NCBI GenBank assembly: GCA_029718625.1
Contig: CM056387.1
Location: forward strand, 40,408,498 to 40,472,497
From: Synaphobranchus kaupii
Lineage: Eukaryota > Chordata > Actinopteri > Anguilliformes > Synaphobranchidae
DNA length: 64,000 nucleotides
Reading direction: 5' to 3'
The position numbers were made by a program, and so were the translations under genes. Shown here in pieces: positions 45,201 through 53,459 of the stretch. Each line of letters begins with the position of its first letter. The stretch's first letter is position 1. The notes beneath the pieces were generated by a model. The model was given only the letters and a program-made list of their open reading frames with translations. It was not told the DNA's origin and made no database searches.

Positions 45201-48162
45201 GATTCTCCAATGAGATCTCTCCTTGTTGACTGCGGTGTGCTTTGTCAGGGTTTGAGTGAAAACCCTCCAGGACGGTAGATCTCCAGGAACAGGGTTGGGG
45301 ACCACTATTGTACAGGGCACACTACATAATAATCATAACCCTGTCCAGTGTAGTGACAATTTATTCAATAATACTAGCCCTTCATGACATGCATAATGAT
45401 ACCCTGCAGAATGGAGAAGCAAACGCAATTTAGACGCATTTGTCTAACTAAGCACCAGCGGTAAACCAGTTTGGATAAACGGAAGCTAAAGCAGTCTCCA
45501 ATCAGATTGGACAATTGGTAGCCATAGCAATGGAGAACCGGCAATGCTAAAGAAACCGAAAAGCAGCTATGGAAAACTGGCTTGAATTAATGTATATAAT
45601 TAAATAAAGGTGTAGTGGTTTATATTAAGTGATAAGTATATATGCATGTGTTTCAGTATTTATCTACTTGTTCTATTGGTGAATAAATTGGGGGTAGATA
45701 TGATCCATTTCGACGAGGCTTCCTTTTTGCGGAAGATTTAATTGAAAATGTGTGTGGCCTGTTTCCTCCAGGTCTCCCAGCAATAATTGTAGCTGTAAGT
45801 CTGGGAACCACATATAGACCGCACCAACCAATGGGCTATCGGCAAGAGGAATTGTGAGTACTGTCATATATATACATTATATTACTTAAGCAGCCATTTA
45901 CATGTGGTCAGCACAACCTGCATTTATATACACACTGCTAAGGCTTATCATTTTCAGCAGAATTGTTTTTATTCACATTGAGAGTGTATGTTAGATTAGA
46001 TATTACATTACATTACAGGCATTTAGCAGACGCTCTCATCCAGAGCGACTTACACAACTTTTTATCATGTTTTACATATTATACATTTTTACAGCTGGAT
46101 ATGTACTGAAGCGATTCAGGTTATGTACCTTTAGCTCAAGGGTACAACGGCAGTGTCCTATCTGGGAATCAAACCTGCAACCTTTCGGTTACAAGGCCAG
46201 TTCCTTAACCATTATACTACACTGCCGCCCTATCTTTAACAGTTTAAATTCCTGTTTAAAAGTGTCTCTATAAACAGTATATCTTTTGACCAAACCGTTT
46301 GTTGCATTTTCACTTTTTGCACATGCTGTCTGTAATAAATTGAGCCCTTATTTTTTCAGCCCGTCTTGGATTTTTATCCAATTTTTCTTGACAGTGCGCG
46401 GGTCTCATGTTTTTGACCGACGCACCTGTTTGTCAATCCTATTGGATTAGGGTGCATACTTTTCTTCATAGTATATATATATCTTTACATATACAGTATA
46501 TTAAAACTAATAACATTGCAATGTTATATATCAATATTAAATAAACTTACAGCCAACTTGACATGTATTTTAAAAACCCAACAGTTTTATTGATCCTACA
46601 AATGGTTTCTTACCAAAATTTGAATTAATGAAACATCAATGAACATTACTCCGCGCATTGGTTTGGATTAACCAGGGTAAACCATTCATTGTTAAAGATC
46701 CTTCAGTTCCTCTGTTAATTCTGATAAAGTTTGTGCCGATCACTGGTTTTCAAGCATACGATAATGTAAATACATTCCATTTGTCCAACAGTTGACCTCA
46801 ATACCCAATGTCAATGCGTCATGCAAAAAAAAGCTTGCGTTAAGATAAACTGTTACAAAAAGGCAATAATATTTGTATATGGATGGCTGTTGTTTCAGCT
46901 GTTGGCTGGCCTCCCTGGATGGAGAGCTGAAATTTGACTTGAAGAAGCCCATGTTGTGGGGGTTCCTGCTTCCTGTGGCTCTGATGTTGCTGTATAACAG
47001 TGTGATTTTGGTGTATTTCTCAGTCGTGACCTGCAGGACAGACCCACATTTAAAAAGGTGACTGTTCAATTTTTTGAGGACCCCAATCAGTCAGGGCCCT
47101 TGGACCCCCCCTCCCCCCTCCCCCCAACATGCAGCAGGGAATGCAATTATCTTTTTCACCCACTGGCCAGAGTGGCTTGTGGATTCTAAAAATCACCAGC
47201 CATTTTCAACATTTTACCAGCCACATTACCTTTTATAATATAACACAGCCTGGTTGGTTACTTGCCAAAAGTGGTTGCTAGAGTAGAATATCTATCAACA
47301 ATTATAATCTTACCAGAATTGTCTGGTGGCTGGTGTCAATTTCATAGCCTCGTTCCTGGCTATATATAACTATAATATATAACTGCGGGATGTGTACAGG
47401 TGCATTTTATGTACGCATTCAATTTCTGCAGCACAAATCCCCGTTCTTCCATGAAGAAGTTAATGAGCAGCTTTTCTCTGAGTGTGATTTTGGGGCTCTC
47501 CTGGATCCTGGGGTACCTGCTGCTGATTGACACCAAGGGCGAAAACCGCGTCCTCAGCATCGTCTTCTGTCTTTTAACTGCCACCCAGGTACGTAGCTCT
47601 GCGACCGTGTGTAAAAATGGCTTACTAAGACCTTTAGCATGCGCAAAAACCTTTTGGCGCATGCAAAACGAATAACACAGCCAATGATTGGTGCAAAACA
47701 AATACCATGACCGTTATCCGTTTCACGTGTGCTAAAAGGTTTTGTGTGTGCTAAAGGGCTTAGTAAATCAGGCCCATACTGTATTAATCCGTGTTTCTAA
47801 GAATTCCCCCTTTACACACCATGGCATTGTCTATATGAACACATATATGACTGATAATACCATGAAAACACCCATCTTTCCAGTGTTTGTGGCTTTAATA
47901 ATGGCCGCCCTTAGCGATGACGCTGCGTGCTTTTGTGCTGTAAAATTCCCTCTTGCTGTCGTTGCTGAAGGGCCTGCAGATCTTCATCCTCTTCACGGTC
48001 AGGACGTCCGTCTTCATGAAGAAGACGGCCGAGCTGCTGACCTCTATCTCTGCCCCTAAGGTCACACTGCACCAAGAAAGATACAGCTTATGGAAACGCT
48101 GGCGGGACGGGCCTCATGAGCGATACAAGTCAACGGAGGAGCAGTCTACCAGCCAGTTCTGA
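31453..48162 (+). CDS. adgrg7: Adhesion G protein-coupled receptor G7 (ADGRG7/GPR128)-like receptor
   Basis: Fifteen exons agree in phase: 31453-34678, 35362-35466, 36101-36213, 36785-36916, 38737-38828, 39310-39446, 40017-40130, 40951-41111, 41869-42021, 43958-44070, 44740-45056, 45772-45853, 46899-47057, 47432-47588 and 47971-48162. From the ATG at 31453 they total 5253 nt (1750 residues). Order: mucin-like repeat stalk (about 1000 residues), an EGF-like module ([19 protein letters not shown]), the ADGRG7-specific cysteine region ([28 protein letters not shown]), GAIN, GPS ([13 protein letters not shown]), seven membrane spans and a tail of about 40 residues. Mammalian ADGRG7 is an orphan receptor expressed in intestine; the fish role is not inferable. 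The start is uncertain: no signal peptide or anchor precedes the stalk here, and an in-frame TGA lies upstream (31421-31423), so the real 5' end is probably spliced from the SRCR exons. The repeat stalk is far longer than in mammals. Confidence 0.88.
31455..34447 (+). repeat. 48-bp tandem array in the receptor stalk (about 62 units)
   Basis: Unit ACCCCAAATACCACTATCCC-AGCAATCCCAACCACAGCTA-CCCCAGAA. Point variants recur: ATCACT (NIT), ACAACT, ACCGCT, AGAGCT (TRA), and a rare ATTATCCCAGAAATCCC plus GCTATCCC pair ([11 protein letters not shown]). The rare pair is found at about 32141, 33005 and 33389, spaced exactly 18 and 8 units, so multi-unit blocks were duplicated. No GT dinucleotide was seen inside the array. 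Confidence 0.97.
34700..34730 (+). repeat. (CA)n microsatellite
   Basis: CACACA run 20 bases after the EGF exon donor. Confidence 0.9.
34768..35000 (+). mobile_element. tRNA-derived SINE, second family
   Basis: GTGGTGTGCAGTTGCGGTTG followed by a B box GGGTTCGATCCCCGG. A GC-rich body (GGAGCGGCAATTGGCGGCCG) ends near CTACTACCGGCTGACGG. It lies in the first intron after the EGF module. Confidence 0.65.
35362..35466 (+). CDS. adgrg7: adgrg7 exon: post-EGF cysteine region
   Basis: Acceptor TTTTCCCAAAG, donor GTATGT, 105 nt, phase 1 to 1. It encodes [20 protein letters not shown], then [14 protein letters not shown], the segment that most specifically matches ADGRG7 (NFC...GFTF...CG.DT.N). Confidence 0.87.
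35592..35670 (-). mobile_element. SINE tail fragment
   Basis: ATTTGGCAGACGCTTTTATCCAAAGCGAC is the reverse of the shared SINE/LINE tail; the tRNA head is missing. Confidence 0.65.
36005..36080 (+). repeat. Short tandem repeat (3 units of about 24 bp)
   Basis: GGTCACRYGATTGGCTGTTTCT occurs three times just upstream of the 36101 acceptor. Confidence 0.8.
36101..36213 (+). CDS. adgrg7: adgrg7 exon: N-terminal region continued
   Basis: Acceptor CTCCTCTCAG, donor GTGAGT, 113 nt, phase 1 to 0. It encodes [16 protein letters not shown] then [17 protein letters not shown], aligning with the NAGNP...LC...LQKV..GNC stretch of ADGRG7. Confidence 0.85.
36425..36485 (+). repeat. G-rich minisatellite GGGGTGTGGGGT
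   Basis: Six or so units of GTGTGGGGT ending in GGGTGGGGGGCGGGGG. Several G4 blocks make quadruplex formation plausible. Intronic. Confidence 0.9.
36785..36916 (+). CDS. adgrg7: adgrg7 exon: GAIN subdomain A start
   Basis: Acceptor TGGAATAG, donor GTACCC, 132 nt, phase 0 to 0. It encodes [20 protein letters not shown] and [15 protein letters not shown], parallel to the VQILTS...LT.ENIT helix of ADGRG7. Confidence 0.83.
37032..37180 (+). mobile_element. tRNA-derived SINE, third family
   Basis: CTATGGCTCAGTTGGTAAAG (A box) and GTGGGTTCGATCCCAGG (B box) in a tRNA-like head, with tail CGCCTTGGATGAAAGCATCT. Intronic, plus orientation. Confidence 0.8.
37488..38038 (+). mobile_element. Tc1-like transposon, internally deleted
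   Basis: Terminal inverted repeats CAGTACTGTGCAAAAGTCTT and its reverse at the right end, next to TA. Inside, 37672-37899 encodes only the C-terminus of a Tc1 transposase ([19 protein letters not shown] and WNNLPADF...KAKGGHTKY). That part includes the last acidic catalytic region; the DNA-binding and first DDE parts are gone. Confidence 0.9.
38183..38650. mobile_element. MITE with inverted ends
   Basis: Left end GCTGTGACCGAATATGATCC and right end GGATCATATTTTGGTCACGGC are inverted copies. No coding content. Its left half recurs at 30887. Confidence 0.75.
38737..38828 (+). CDS. adgrg7: adgrg7 exon: GAIN subdomain A
   Basis: Acceptor TCGCTGAAG, donor GTAAAA, 92 nt, phase 0 to 2. It encodes [20 protein letters not shown] then [10 protein letters not shown], matching KKVAIVTVSQLLDAS of ADGRG7. 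Confidence 0.85.
38974..39013 (+). repeat. (CA)n microsatellite
   Basis: About 20 uninterrupted CA units in the intron. Confidence 0.97.
39149..39300 (+). repeat. Long (GT)n microsatellite abutting an acceptor
   Basis: About 30 GT units, then a degenerate GTGT stretch that runs to within a few bases of the 39310 acceptor (GTTTTCTCAG). Open frames across it are artefacts. Confidence 0.95.
39310..39446 (+). CDS. adgrg7: adgrg7 exon: GAIN
   Basis: Acceptor GTTTTCTCAG, donor GTGAGT, 137 nt, phase 2 to 1. It encodes [20 protein letters not shown], then [20 protein letters not shown], aligning with the LEQMETYSLSLGNQSVVEPN-type segment. Confidence 0.85.
40017..40130 (+). CDS. adgrg7: adgrg7 exon: GAIN
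   Basis: Acceptor CTCCCTCACCAG, donor GTGGGA, 114 nt, phase 1 to 1. It encodes [20 protein letters not shown], then [17 protein letters not shown], corresponding to the TELQVLLNM strand of ADGRG7. Confidence 0.83.
40253..40458. mobile_element. hAT-type MITE
   Basis: Ends CAGGAGTGGCCAACTCTAGT and ACTAGGGTTGGCCACCCCTG are inverted copies of each other, and GAGCCACAGGGTCT/GACCCTGTGGCTC extends them. Intronic, no coding. Confidence 0.85.
40951..41111 (+). CDS. adgrg7: adgrg7 exon: GAIN subdomain B
   Basis: Acceptor CTGTCTCTCAG, donor GTAAGA, 161 nt, phase 1 to 0. It encodes [20 protein letters not shown], then [14 protein letters not shown] and VEMRFRPT, close to GFVVYQNDKLFQS of ADGRG7. Confidence 0.88.
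41869..42021 (+). CDS. adgrg7: adgrg7 exon: GPS motif
   Basis: Acceptor CGTTCTCAG, donor GTAAGG, 153 nt, phase 0 to 0. It encodes [18 protein letters not shown], then [15 protein letters not shown]. The four GPS cysteines and two tryptophans are present. The self-cleavage site reads H-T-T rather than the usual H-L-T/S, with the tethered-agonist-like TNFAVLM after it; I recall the same H-T-T in mammalian ADGRG7. Whether this form cleaves is unknown. Confidence 0.92.
42160..43322. mobile_element. Tc1-type foldback element with a near-complete palindrome
   Basis: Ends CAGTTGAAGTCGGAAGTTTA and its reverse, next to TA. The two halves are inverted copies along almost the whole 1.16 kb, centred near 42745. 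There is no transposase. The inner part (about 42410-43070) is shared with the element at 49.6 kb, whose ends are different. Confidence 0.9.
43480..43952 (+). repeat. LINE 3'-end remnant with ATT tail
   Basis: GGCTCCTAGGCTCTGGAACAGCCTTCC (APRLWNSLP in many CR1-like elements) and a GGTGCTATATATGTAAAATG end are followed by (ATT)n. The ATT run ends eight bases before the 43958 acceptor. Confidence 0.6.
43958..44070 (+). CDS. adgrg7: adgrg7 exon: TM1
   Basis: Acceptor TTCTCTGCAG, donor GTAAGT, 113 nt, phase 0 to 2. It encodes [20 protein letters not shown] then IMFYIVT, the first membrane span. Confidence 0.9.
44395..44715 (+). repeat. ATTG-based minisatellite
   Basis: (ATTG)n and a 44-46-bp higher unit (GAAAGTGATTGATTGATTTGATGAGGGAATG...) repeated about four times. 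It ends 20 bases before the TM2 exon acceptor. A minus-strand open frame that runs through it is not coding. Confidence 0.9.
44740..45056 (+). CDS. adgrg7: adgrg7 exon: TM2, TM3 and start of TM4
   Basis: Acceptor CTGCCCTCAG, donor GTATGA, 317 nt, phase 2 to 1. It encodes [20 protein letters not shown] (TM2), then [20 protein letters not shown] (TM3 with the conserved cysteine), and [10 protein letters not shown] (TM4 start). The donor GGGGTATGAC is weaker than its neighbours. Confidence 0.9.
45150..45313. mobile_element. hAT-type MITE (CAGTGGTCCCCAACC family)
   Basis: Its right end reads AACAGGGTTGGGGACCACTA, the reverse of the same family at 59.04 kb. GTAGATCTCCAGG precedes it and a TTTCATTTCAACCCTAATTTGG body lies to the left. 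Intronic. Confidence 0.7.
45772..45853 (+). CDS. adgrg7: adgrg7 exon: TM4 end and extracellular loop 2
   Basis: Acceptor GTTTCCTCCAG, donor GTGAGT, 82 nt, phase 1 to 2. It encodes [20 protein letters not shown] then MGYRQEE. Confidence 0.87.
46005..46237 (-). mobile_element. tRNA-derived SINE (minus orientation)
   Basis: Same family as 15335-15550: tail AGACGCTCTCATCCAGAGCG first, B-box complement GGGAATCAAACCTGC and the head ACCATTATACTACAC at the far end. Confidence 0.85.
46899..47057 (+). CDS. adgrg7: adgrg7 exon: extracellular loop 2 cysteine and TM5
   Basis: Acceptor TTGTTTCAG, donor GTGACT, 159 nt, phase 2 to 2. It encodes [13 protein letters not shown] (the CWL cysteine that pairs with TM3), then [20 protein letters not shown] and [10 protein letters not shown]. 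Confidence 0.9.
47432..47588 (+). CDS. adgrg7: adgrg7 exon: TM6 and start of TM7
   Basis: Acceptor CAATTTCTGCAG, donor GTACGT, 157 nt, phase 2 to 0. It encodes [20 protein letters not shown] then ILGYLLLI (TM6), and [12 protein letters not shown] (TM7 start). Confidence 0.92.
47971..48162 (+). CDS. adgrg7: adgrg7 last exon: TM7 end and cytoplasmic tail
   Basis: Acceptor GTTGCTGAAG, 192 nt to TGA at 48160-48162. It encodes [20 protein letters not shown], a tail with [20 protein letters not shown] and the C-terminus [13 protein letters not shown] parallels the LHERFRL...STEE tail of mammalian ADGRG7. Confidence 0.93.
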   Translation, partial: GLQIFILFTVRTSVFMKKTAELLTSISAPKVTLHQERYSLWKRWRDGPHERYKSTEEQSTSQF

Positions 48163-48184
48163 CCAGCGGGCTAAAGTGTACAGC

Positions 48185-48612
48185 GGTCTCACAATAGAAC
48201 TGCTAAATGATGATGGTATAATACTGAAGCAGACTCTGAACTGATAAACGCTGATGTGCTAATACTGTAGCGGACTCACAGTAGAATTGCAAAACGCTGA
48301 TGTGCTAATACTGAAGCAGACTCACGGTAGAACTGCTAAATGCTAATGTGCTAATACTGAAGCAGACTCACGGTAGAACTGCTAAATGCTAATGTGCTAT
48401 AACTGAAGCAGACTCACGGTAGAACTGCTAAATGCTAATGTGCTAAAACTGAAGCAGACTCACGGTAGAACTGCTAAATGCTAATGTGCTAAAACTGAAG
48501 CAGACTCACGGTAGAACTGCTAAATGCTAATGTGCTAATACTGAAGCAGACTCACGGTAGAATGGCTAAACGCATGTTAATACTAAAGGAGACTCAGGGT
48601 ACAATGGCTCCC
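48185..48612 (+). repeat. 46-bp minisatellite, array 2, in the receptor 3' region
   Basis: About nine units (ACTGCTAAATGCTAATGTGC-TAATACTGAAGCAGACTCAC-GGTAGA) begin within about 25 bases of the adgrg7 stop codon, so they probably lie in the 3' UTR. The last unit is the same GCATGTTAATACTAAAGGAG variant seen in array 1 at 2.1 kb. Confidence 0.92.
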
Positions 48613-49587
48613 ATATGAAAAGATTCTGTACGATTCTTATATGGGCAACATGTTAAATTTTCATGCCTTCCTTATACAATCCTGCCATAACAGCATTAGT
48701 GTTTCCTATGTTTTTTTATATTGTATTTAACATGTCCAGTGTGTTTTCTTGTATGATTATGGCCACTTTAATACTAAAATCACACATGAATTCTGTAAGG
48801 GATTTTCATGTGCATATATGAACATTGTATTTAGTCTTATATAAGCATTATATTGAAACTATGTTACAGCATATGGATTTTGTTTGTTTTTACTATGAAT
48901 CTTGCCTGGTTCATATACAGTAATTATGTGTTTTAAGGTAAATTGATATATTATTCTGAAGAGGGCCATACATGATTTTTCTACTCCGTCTACACTATTC
49001 TTATATTTCCTTCAGGTAAATTTTATATCGTTTGTGTCTGTTGTTAAATATGAAACCTGAATGTGTGCTATGCAATTCTTGCATGGTTTCTACATTATCC
49101 TTATATTTTCTGAAGGAATTTGTTATACTGTATGAGTGTGTTTCATATATGAAGGTTGAATGTTTGCTATGCCGTTCTTGCATGTTTTAAGGTAAATCGT
49201 TTACATTTCTCCAAATCAAAATGCAGTTTCTTTACTGAATTAACACTGCATTACATACAATTACAAACAAAGACAGTCTGATACAACATTTATTTTCTTA
49301 CAAGTATGGCAATTAACAATATAAAAGCTATGCTATTTATATATATGCATTTTCTTTTCAAATGTGGGTATGGCTACATGTTCCATTGAACCTAGCATGT
49401 ATGCTATAGCTTACAACCGTGGCCAACAACAAAAGAATGCTGGTTTTTACTTGTTTAAAATATATATTTAAGCATGGCCACATGTACAATTAAACCTAAC
49501 ATTTATAACTTAACACCATGGCCGACGAAAAAGAAAAAGGCTTGCTAGTTGTGGCAAGCACTTTCAAATATGGGTAATTATGGTATA
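48613..49587. other. Receptor 3' flank; nothing recognised
   Basis: AT-rich, with loosely repeated TTCTTATATTTTC words and no open frame of note. I could not fix a polyadenylation site. Confidence 0.4.
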
Positions 49588-50749
49588 CAGTGAGCACCAT
49601 AATTAATTGGACAGGGACACATTTTTTGTTAGTTTGGTTCTGTACCCTAGCGCTTTGAGTTTGAAAGGATGCAATGACAATGAGGTTCAACTGCAGACTG
49701 TCAGCTTTAATTTGAGTTTTAATATTTTCATCCATATCGGATGAACCGTTTAGAAATTCTAGAACCTTTTGTACATTGTCCCCGCCATTTTCGGGCATCG
49801 AAAAATATTGGACAGTTTGACATAATGTAGAATAAAGTAATCATTTTAATATTTGGTTGCATATCCTATGCATGCCATGACTTCCTGATGTCTGTGACCC
49901 AACAACATCAAAAGACTTGATATCTTATTTTTTGGTACTCCTACAAGCGATACTATAACCTCTCTGCATTTGAATGGATCTCTATGGGAATTGGGGGGTG
50001 GGACTAGATTTAGCTGTAAATTACACTGGAACAGTATGGAACACATGGTTGGCTGAATGGCTCCAAGTCATCAAGGGTCTGACGTATCAAACAAGCCTTA
50101 AACCATCACTCTGCTGCCATATATGCAGTAGATATGGATGGATAACTTGAAGGGTTTCTTCTCCTGGCTTATTTTTACATAGAGTTCAATAGGAAAATTT
50201 GTCAGGAGAAACAACCCTTAAAGTGATCCATCCATATCTACTGCATATCTGGCAGCAGAGTGATGGTTTGAGGCTTGTTTGATACGTCAGACCCTTGATG
50301 ACTTGGAGCCATTCAGCCAACCATGTGTTCCATACTGTTCCAGTGTAATTTACAGCTAAATCTAGTCCCACCCCCCAATTCCCATAGATATCAATTCAAA
50401 TGCAGAGAAGTTATAGTATCGCTTGTAAGAGTACCAGAAAATAAGATATCAAGAGTCTTTTGATATTGTTGGGTCACAGAAATCAGGAAGTCATGGCATG
50501 CAAAGGATATGTGACCAAATATGAAAAATGATTATGTTAAACTGTCCAATATTTTTTGATGCCAGAAAATGGGGGGGGGGGGGTACAAAAGTAGGTTCAT
50601 CTGATATGGATGAAAATACCTTCAAATTAAAGCTGACAGTCTGCACTTCAACCTCATTGTCATTGTATCCTTTCAAACTCTAGAGTGCTAGAGTACAGAA
50701 GCAAAATAACAAAAAATGTGTCACTGTCCAATTAATTATGGTGCTCACT
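49588..50749. mobile_element. Foldback element, second shell around the shared palindromic core
   Basis: Ends CAGTGAGCACCATAATTAAT and its reverse, next to TA. The two halves are inverted copies centred near 50190. The core from about 49855 to 50520 is nearly the same as in the element at 42.16 kb (GCCATGACTTCCTGATGTCT, GGGTGGGACTAGATTTAGCT), but the outer 270 bases on each side are unrelated to it. Confidence 0.88.
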
Positions 50750-51044
50750 ATATATAAACACACACACCATGCATTGTGTGTGATCTGGAGGACAAGAGTG
50801 CACTGACTTGCATCCTACAATCCTACAGCACAATTGCAGAATACAACAATGTGAATAATATCTAGAATCTGTTAGATTTGCAATGAAAAGGGAAAACAAA
50901 AAACCTTAATTCAGTATGAGGGTTGAACTTGTGTAGAAGCAAACTTATCTACATTGTTTCAAGGGATAGTCAAATGGCATACTTCTGTAATAGCTGTCTT
51001 GCCTACGAGGCCCTAAAGTGCTGGACCCTAAAATTACACATATA
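50750..51044. other. Short unique stretch between mobile elements
   Basis: No gene recognised; AT-rich. Confidence 0.4.
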
Positions 51045-51555
51045 CAGTACCAGTCAAAAGTTTGGACACACCTACCTACACACCTACTATAGAAGGTTTT
51101 TTTCCGTTATTTTTACTGTTTTCCACATTTTGGAATAGTAAAGACATCAAAACTATGCACAAACAAAATTATGCAAAAACCAAAATGAAATGCAGAGGTT
51201 ATAGTATCGCTTCTAAGAGTACCTGGAAATAAGATACCAGGAGTCTTTTGATATCCTTTTATACAGTCATGATGGCATTACCTTTTTACCTGTGGAATAC
51301 CTGTTTACCACAGAAGTTGTTTGAGAGAATGGCAAGAATGTGCAAAGCCGTTATCAAGGTAAAGGGTGGCTACTTTGAAGAATGTAAAATATAAGACTTT
51401 TTTTATTTGTTTAACCCTTTTTTGGTTTTTGCATAATTAAATTTGTGTTATCTCATAGTTTTGATGTCTTTACTATTCCAAAATGTGGAAAACAGTAAAA
51501 ATAACGGGAAAAAACCTTCTATGAGTATGTGTGTCCAAACTTTTGACTGGTACTG
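51045..51555. mobile_element. Tc1-type MITE, third shell with a piece of the same core
   Basis: Ends CAGTACCAGTCAAAAGTTTG and its reverse. The segment 51188-51252 (TGCAGAGGTTATAGTATCGC then GGAGTCTTTTGATATC) matches the core of the two larger foldback elements. Confidence 0.85.
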
Positions 51556-51741
51556 TACATTAGCCACTTGAAAGTAGAAGTCAAGAGGCAATCTGTGAAT
51601 ACTACAAGCCCATAGACCACAAGGTAAGACAGCCATTATAAAATTGAGCAATGTGGGTAAACTACCCCTTTACATGGGTAAACTATCCCTCAGTTTAAAT
51701 CTCTTCAGAAGAAACTCTCAGGCTACACAGAATGAAGCCTG

Positions 51742-53396
51742 TCAAGACCTTTTTTCAAGATGTTTCGATTCAAAGCTGTAGAAGCTTCTGTTGAGCTTTA
51801 GCAGAAGATGATTTTCAAAATTTCTAGGATCCATCCTGGCTCTCCTGGGGCTAAATAATAGTCTTTCAGATGCAACTGAAGCAGGAAGGGGTGTGTTTAA
51901 CTTGATGGACACCTTGCATACGGAGGAGAAGGTATTCAGCAGATCGGTGTGGACAACAGAGCAGGCCAAATGTCCGTGAAGTTCTTTGGTACTTTGTGCA
52001 TTAAACTTGGATGAGAAAAAGTCACCATCATCAGAAGTGCTGGTATGAACATCCCTGAGGGGCTGCAAGGGCTCCATTTCCACATTGATGTAGTCCAGGA
52101 CCAGTCCTGAAAAACAATGCATGTCCCATACACATGCAGAAATTGACCATAATTAGTCAATGACCAATATACATATTTTTCAGTCAAGAAGAGGAATTGA
52201 GTGGGGCTTATATGGCAGTAGAACAATTAAAAATACATACATTTATTGTTGACACACCCCCCCCTCCCCTCTTAAAGCTGCAGGACATAACTTCTGCATG
52301 CTTTGCTTACACATTTCAAATGAATTAAATACCCCCTCATTGAAAAATGAAACTTATAAACGCCTCATGATCGAGACCACCATATAGAGGTTTTTTTATT
52401 CTGTAGTTTATGTTTTTATTTACATTTGAAATCATAATAATTGAGATGTTAAAAATAGTCAGGTAAAGTCATTGGCAATCAGACCTGGCACACGGAGGCC
52501 AGACCATGAACTTTGTCATTAGGGAAGCATTTTTACCAGAACCAAACCTATCCTCAGATTTACTAATCTGAAGATGGGTTTGGGGAATTGTAAAAATGTT
52601 TCTCTAACCAGAGTTCATAGTCTGACCTTCTGGATGTCAGGACAAATTGCCCCTGAAAAAAGTGAAATACCCTTATACTGTGGTCTACTATATGATGACA
52701 GTTGTTCTAAGATCATTAGGTATTTAAGTTATATTCTTCAAGTAGTGGGTATTTATCATTCATTGATTAAAGTGTAAACAAAGCATGCTCAACTTATATA
52801 CTGCAGCTTTAATGTGAGGTTGAATTAATTAATTGTTGTCACTGTACAGTTCAATGAACACCCCTATACAGTTATTTAAAAATAAATAATCTGTTTAGAA
52901 GAAGCAAGCTTTGCCTTACCATTTTTGAAGAAAGTTTAATCTTTGGTCCAGGACGTCTTGATGACAGCCGCTAACGTTACTAGTTCTGGGTCTCCAAGGA
53001 GCTTTTAAACTTTTTAAACTTTGGAGACCGCAAGCTAGCTAACTATCAATAGCCAACTAACGTGCAGGATTCCAATTCGGACCAGCAAATTCGCTAAAGC
53101 TCACGCCGTTTGACTAATTGGGTGTCCGCTGAAATGAACGTGAACTTCTTAGCCGATTTGAAATCACGCACTCTCGGGGTTAGCTAATGTTTACAGGGAA
53201 AGTTTAAACATGAAATAGCTAACTTTGCTAGCAATAACGTTAACTTACCTTGCCATGTTTTCTCAAATTTGAAGGCGTTTTTTAATTCCGAAATGTCATT
53301 CTTCCGCAGCAGACATTTAAGGCGATAAGAATGCTCTCTTACTCCAATACAATCGAACATATCCATTTTATATGGCCATGGGTAACGATAAACCAA
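51742..53396 (-). pseudogene. hAT-transposase-derived gene relic
   Basis: Read on the minus strand: a first block 53366-53251 (MDMFDCIGVREHSYRLKCLL... then GTAAGT) resembles the N-terminal zinc-finger region of fish hAT proteins but lacks its later cysteines and histidines. A short block near 52990-52920 (TLAAVIKTSWTKD, then TAA) resembles the catalytic middle. The block 52106-51742 (NTPLPASVASERLLFSPRRA, RMDPRNFENHLLLKLNRSF) is the C-terminal dimerisation domain, missing several residues after SERL. Splice-like signals border the first and last blocks. The stop, missing core and missing residues argue for a dead copy; an exapted short gene is possible but unsupported. Confidence 0.6.
52240..52900. 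other. No coding sequence recognised within the hAT relic
   Basis: Between the last two relic blocks (reading minus) only AT-rich sequence with unsupported open frames up to 67 codons is seen. Confidence 0.4.
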
Positions 53397-53459
53397 CGTC
53401 GGTTGAATCCAAACCGTTGCATCTAGCGCCCTTTTCTTTTCAAACTTAGGAAAACATAT

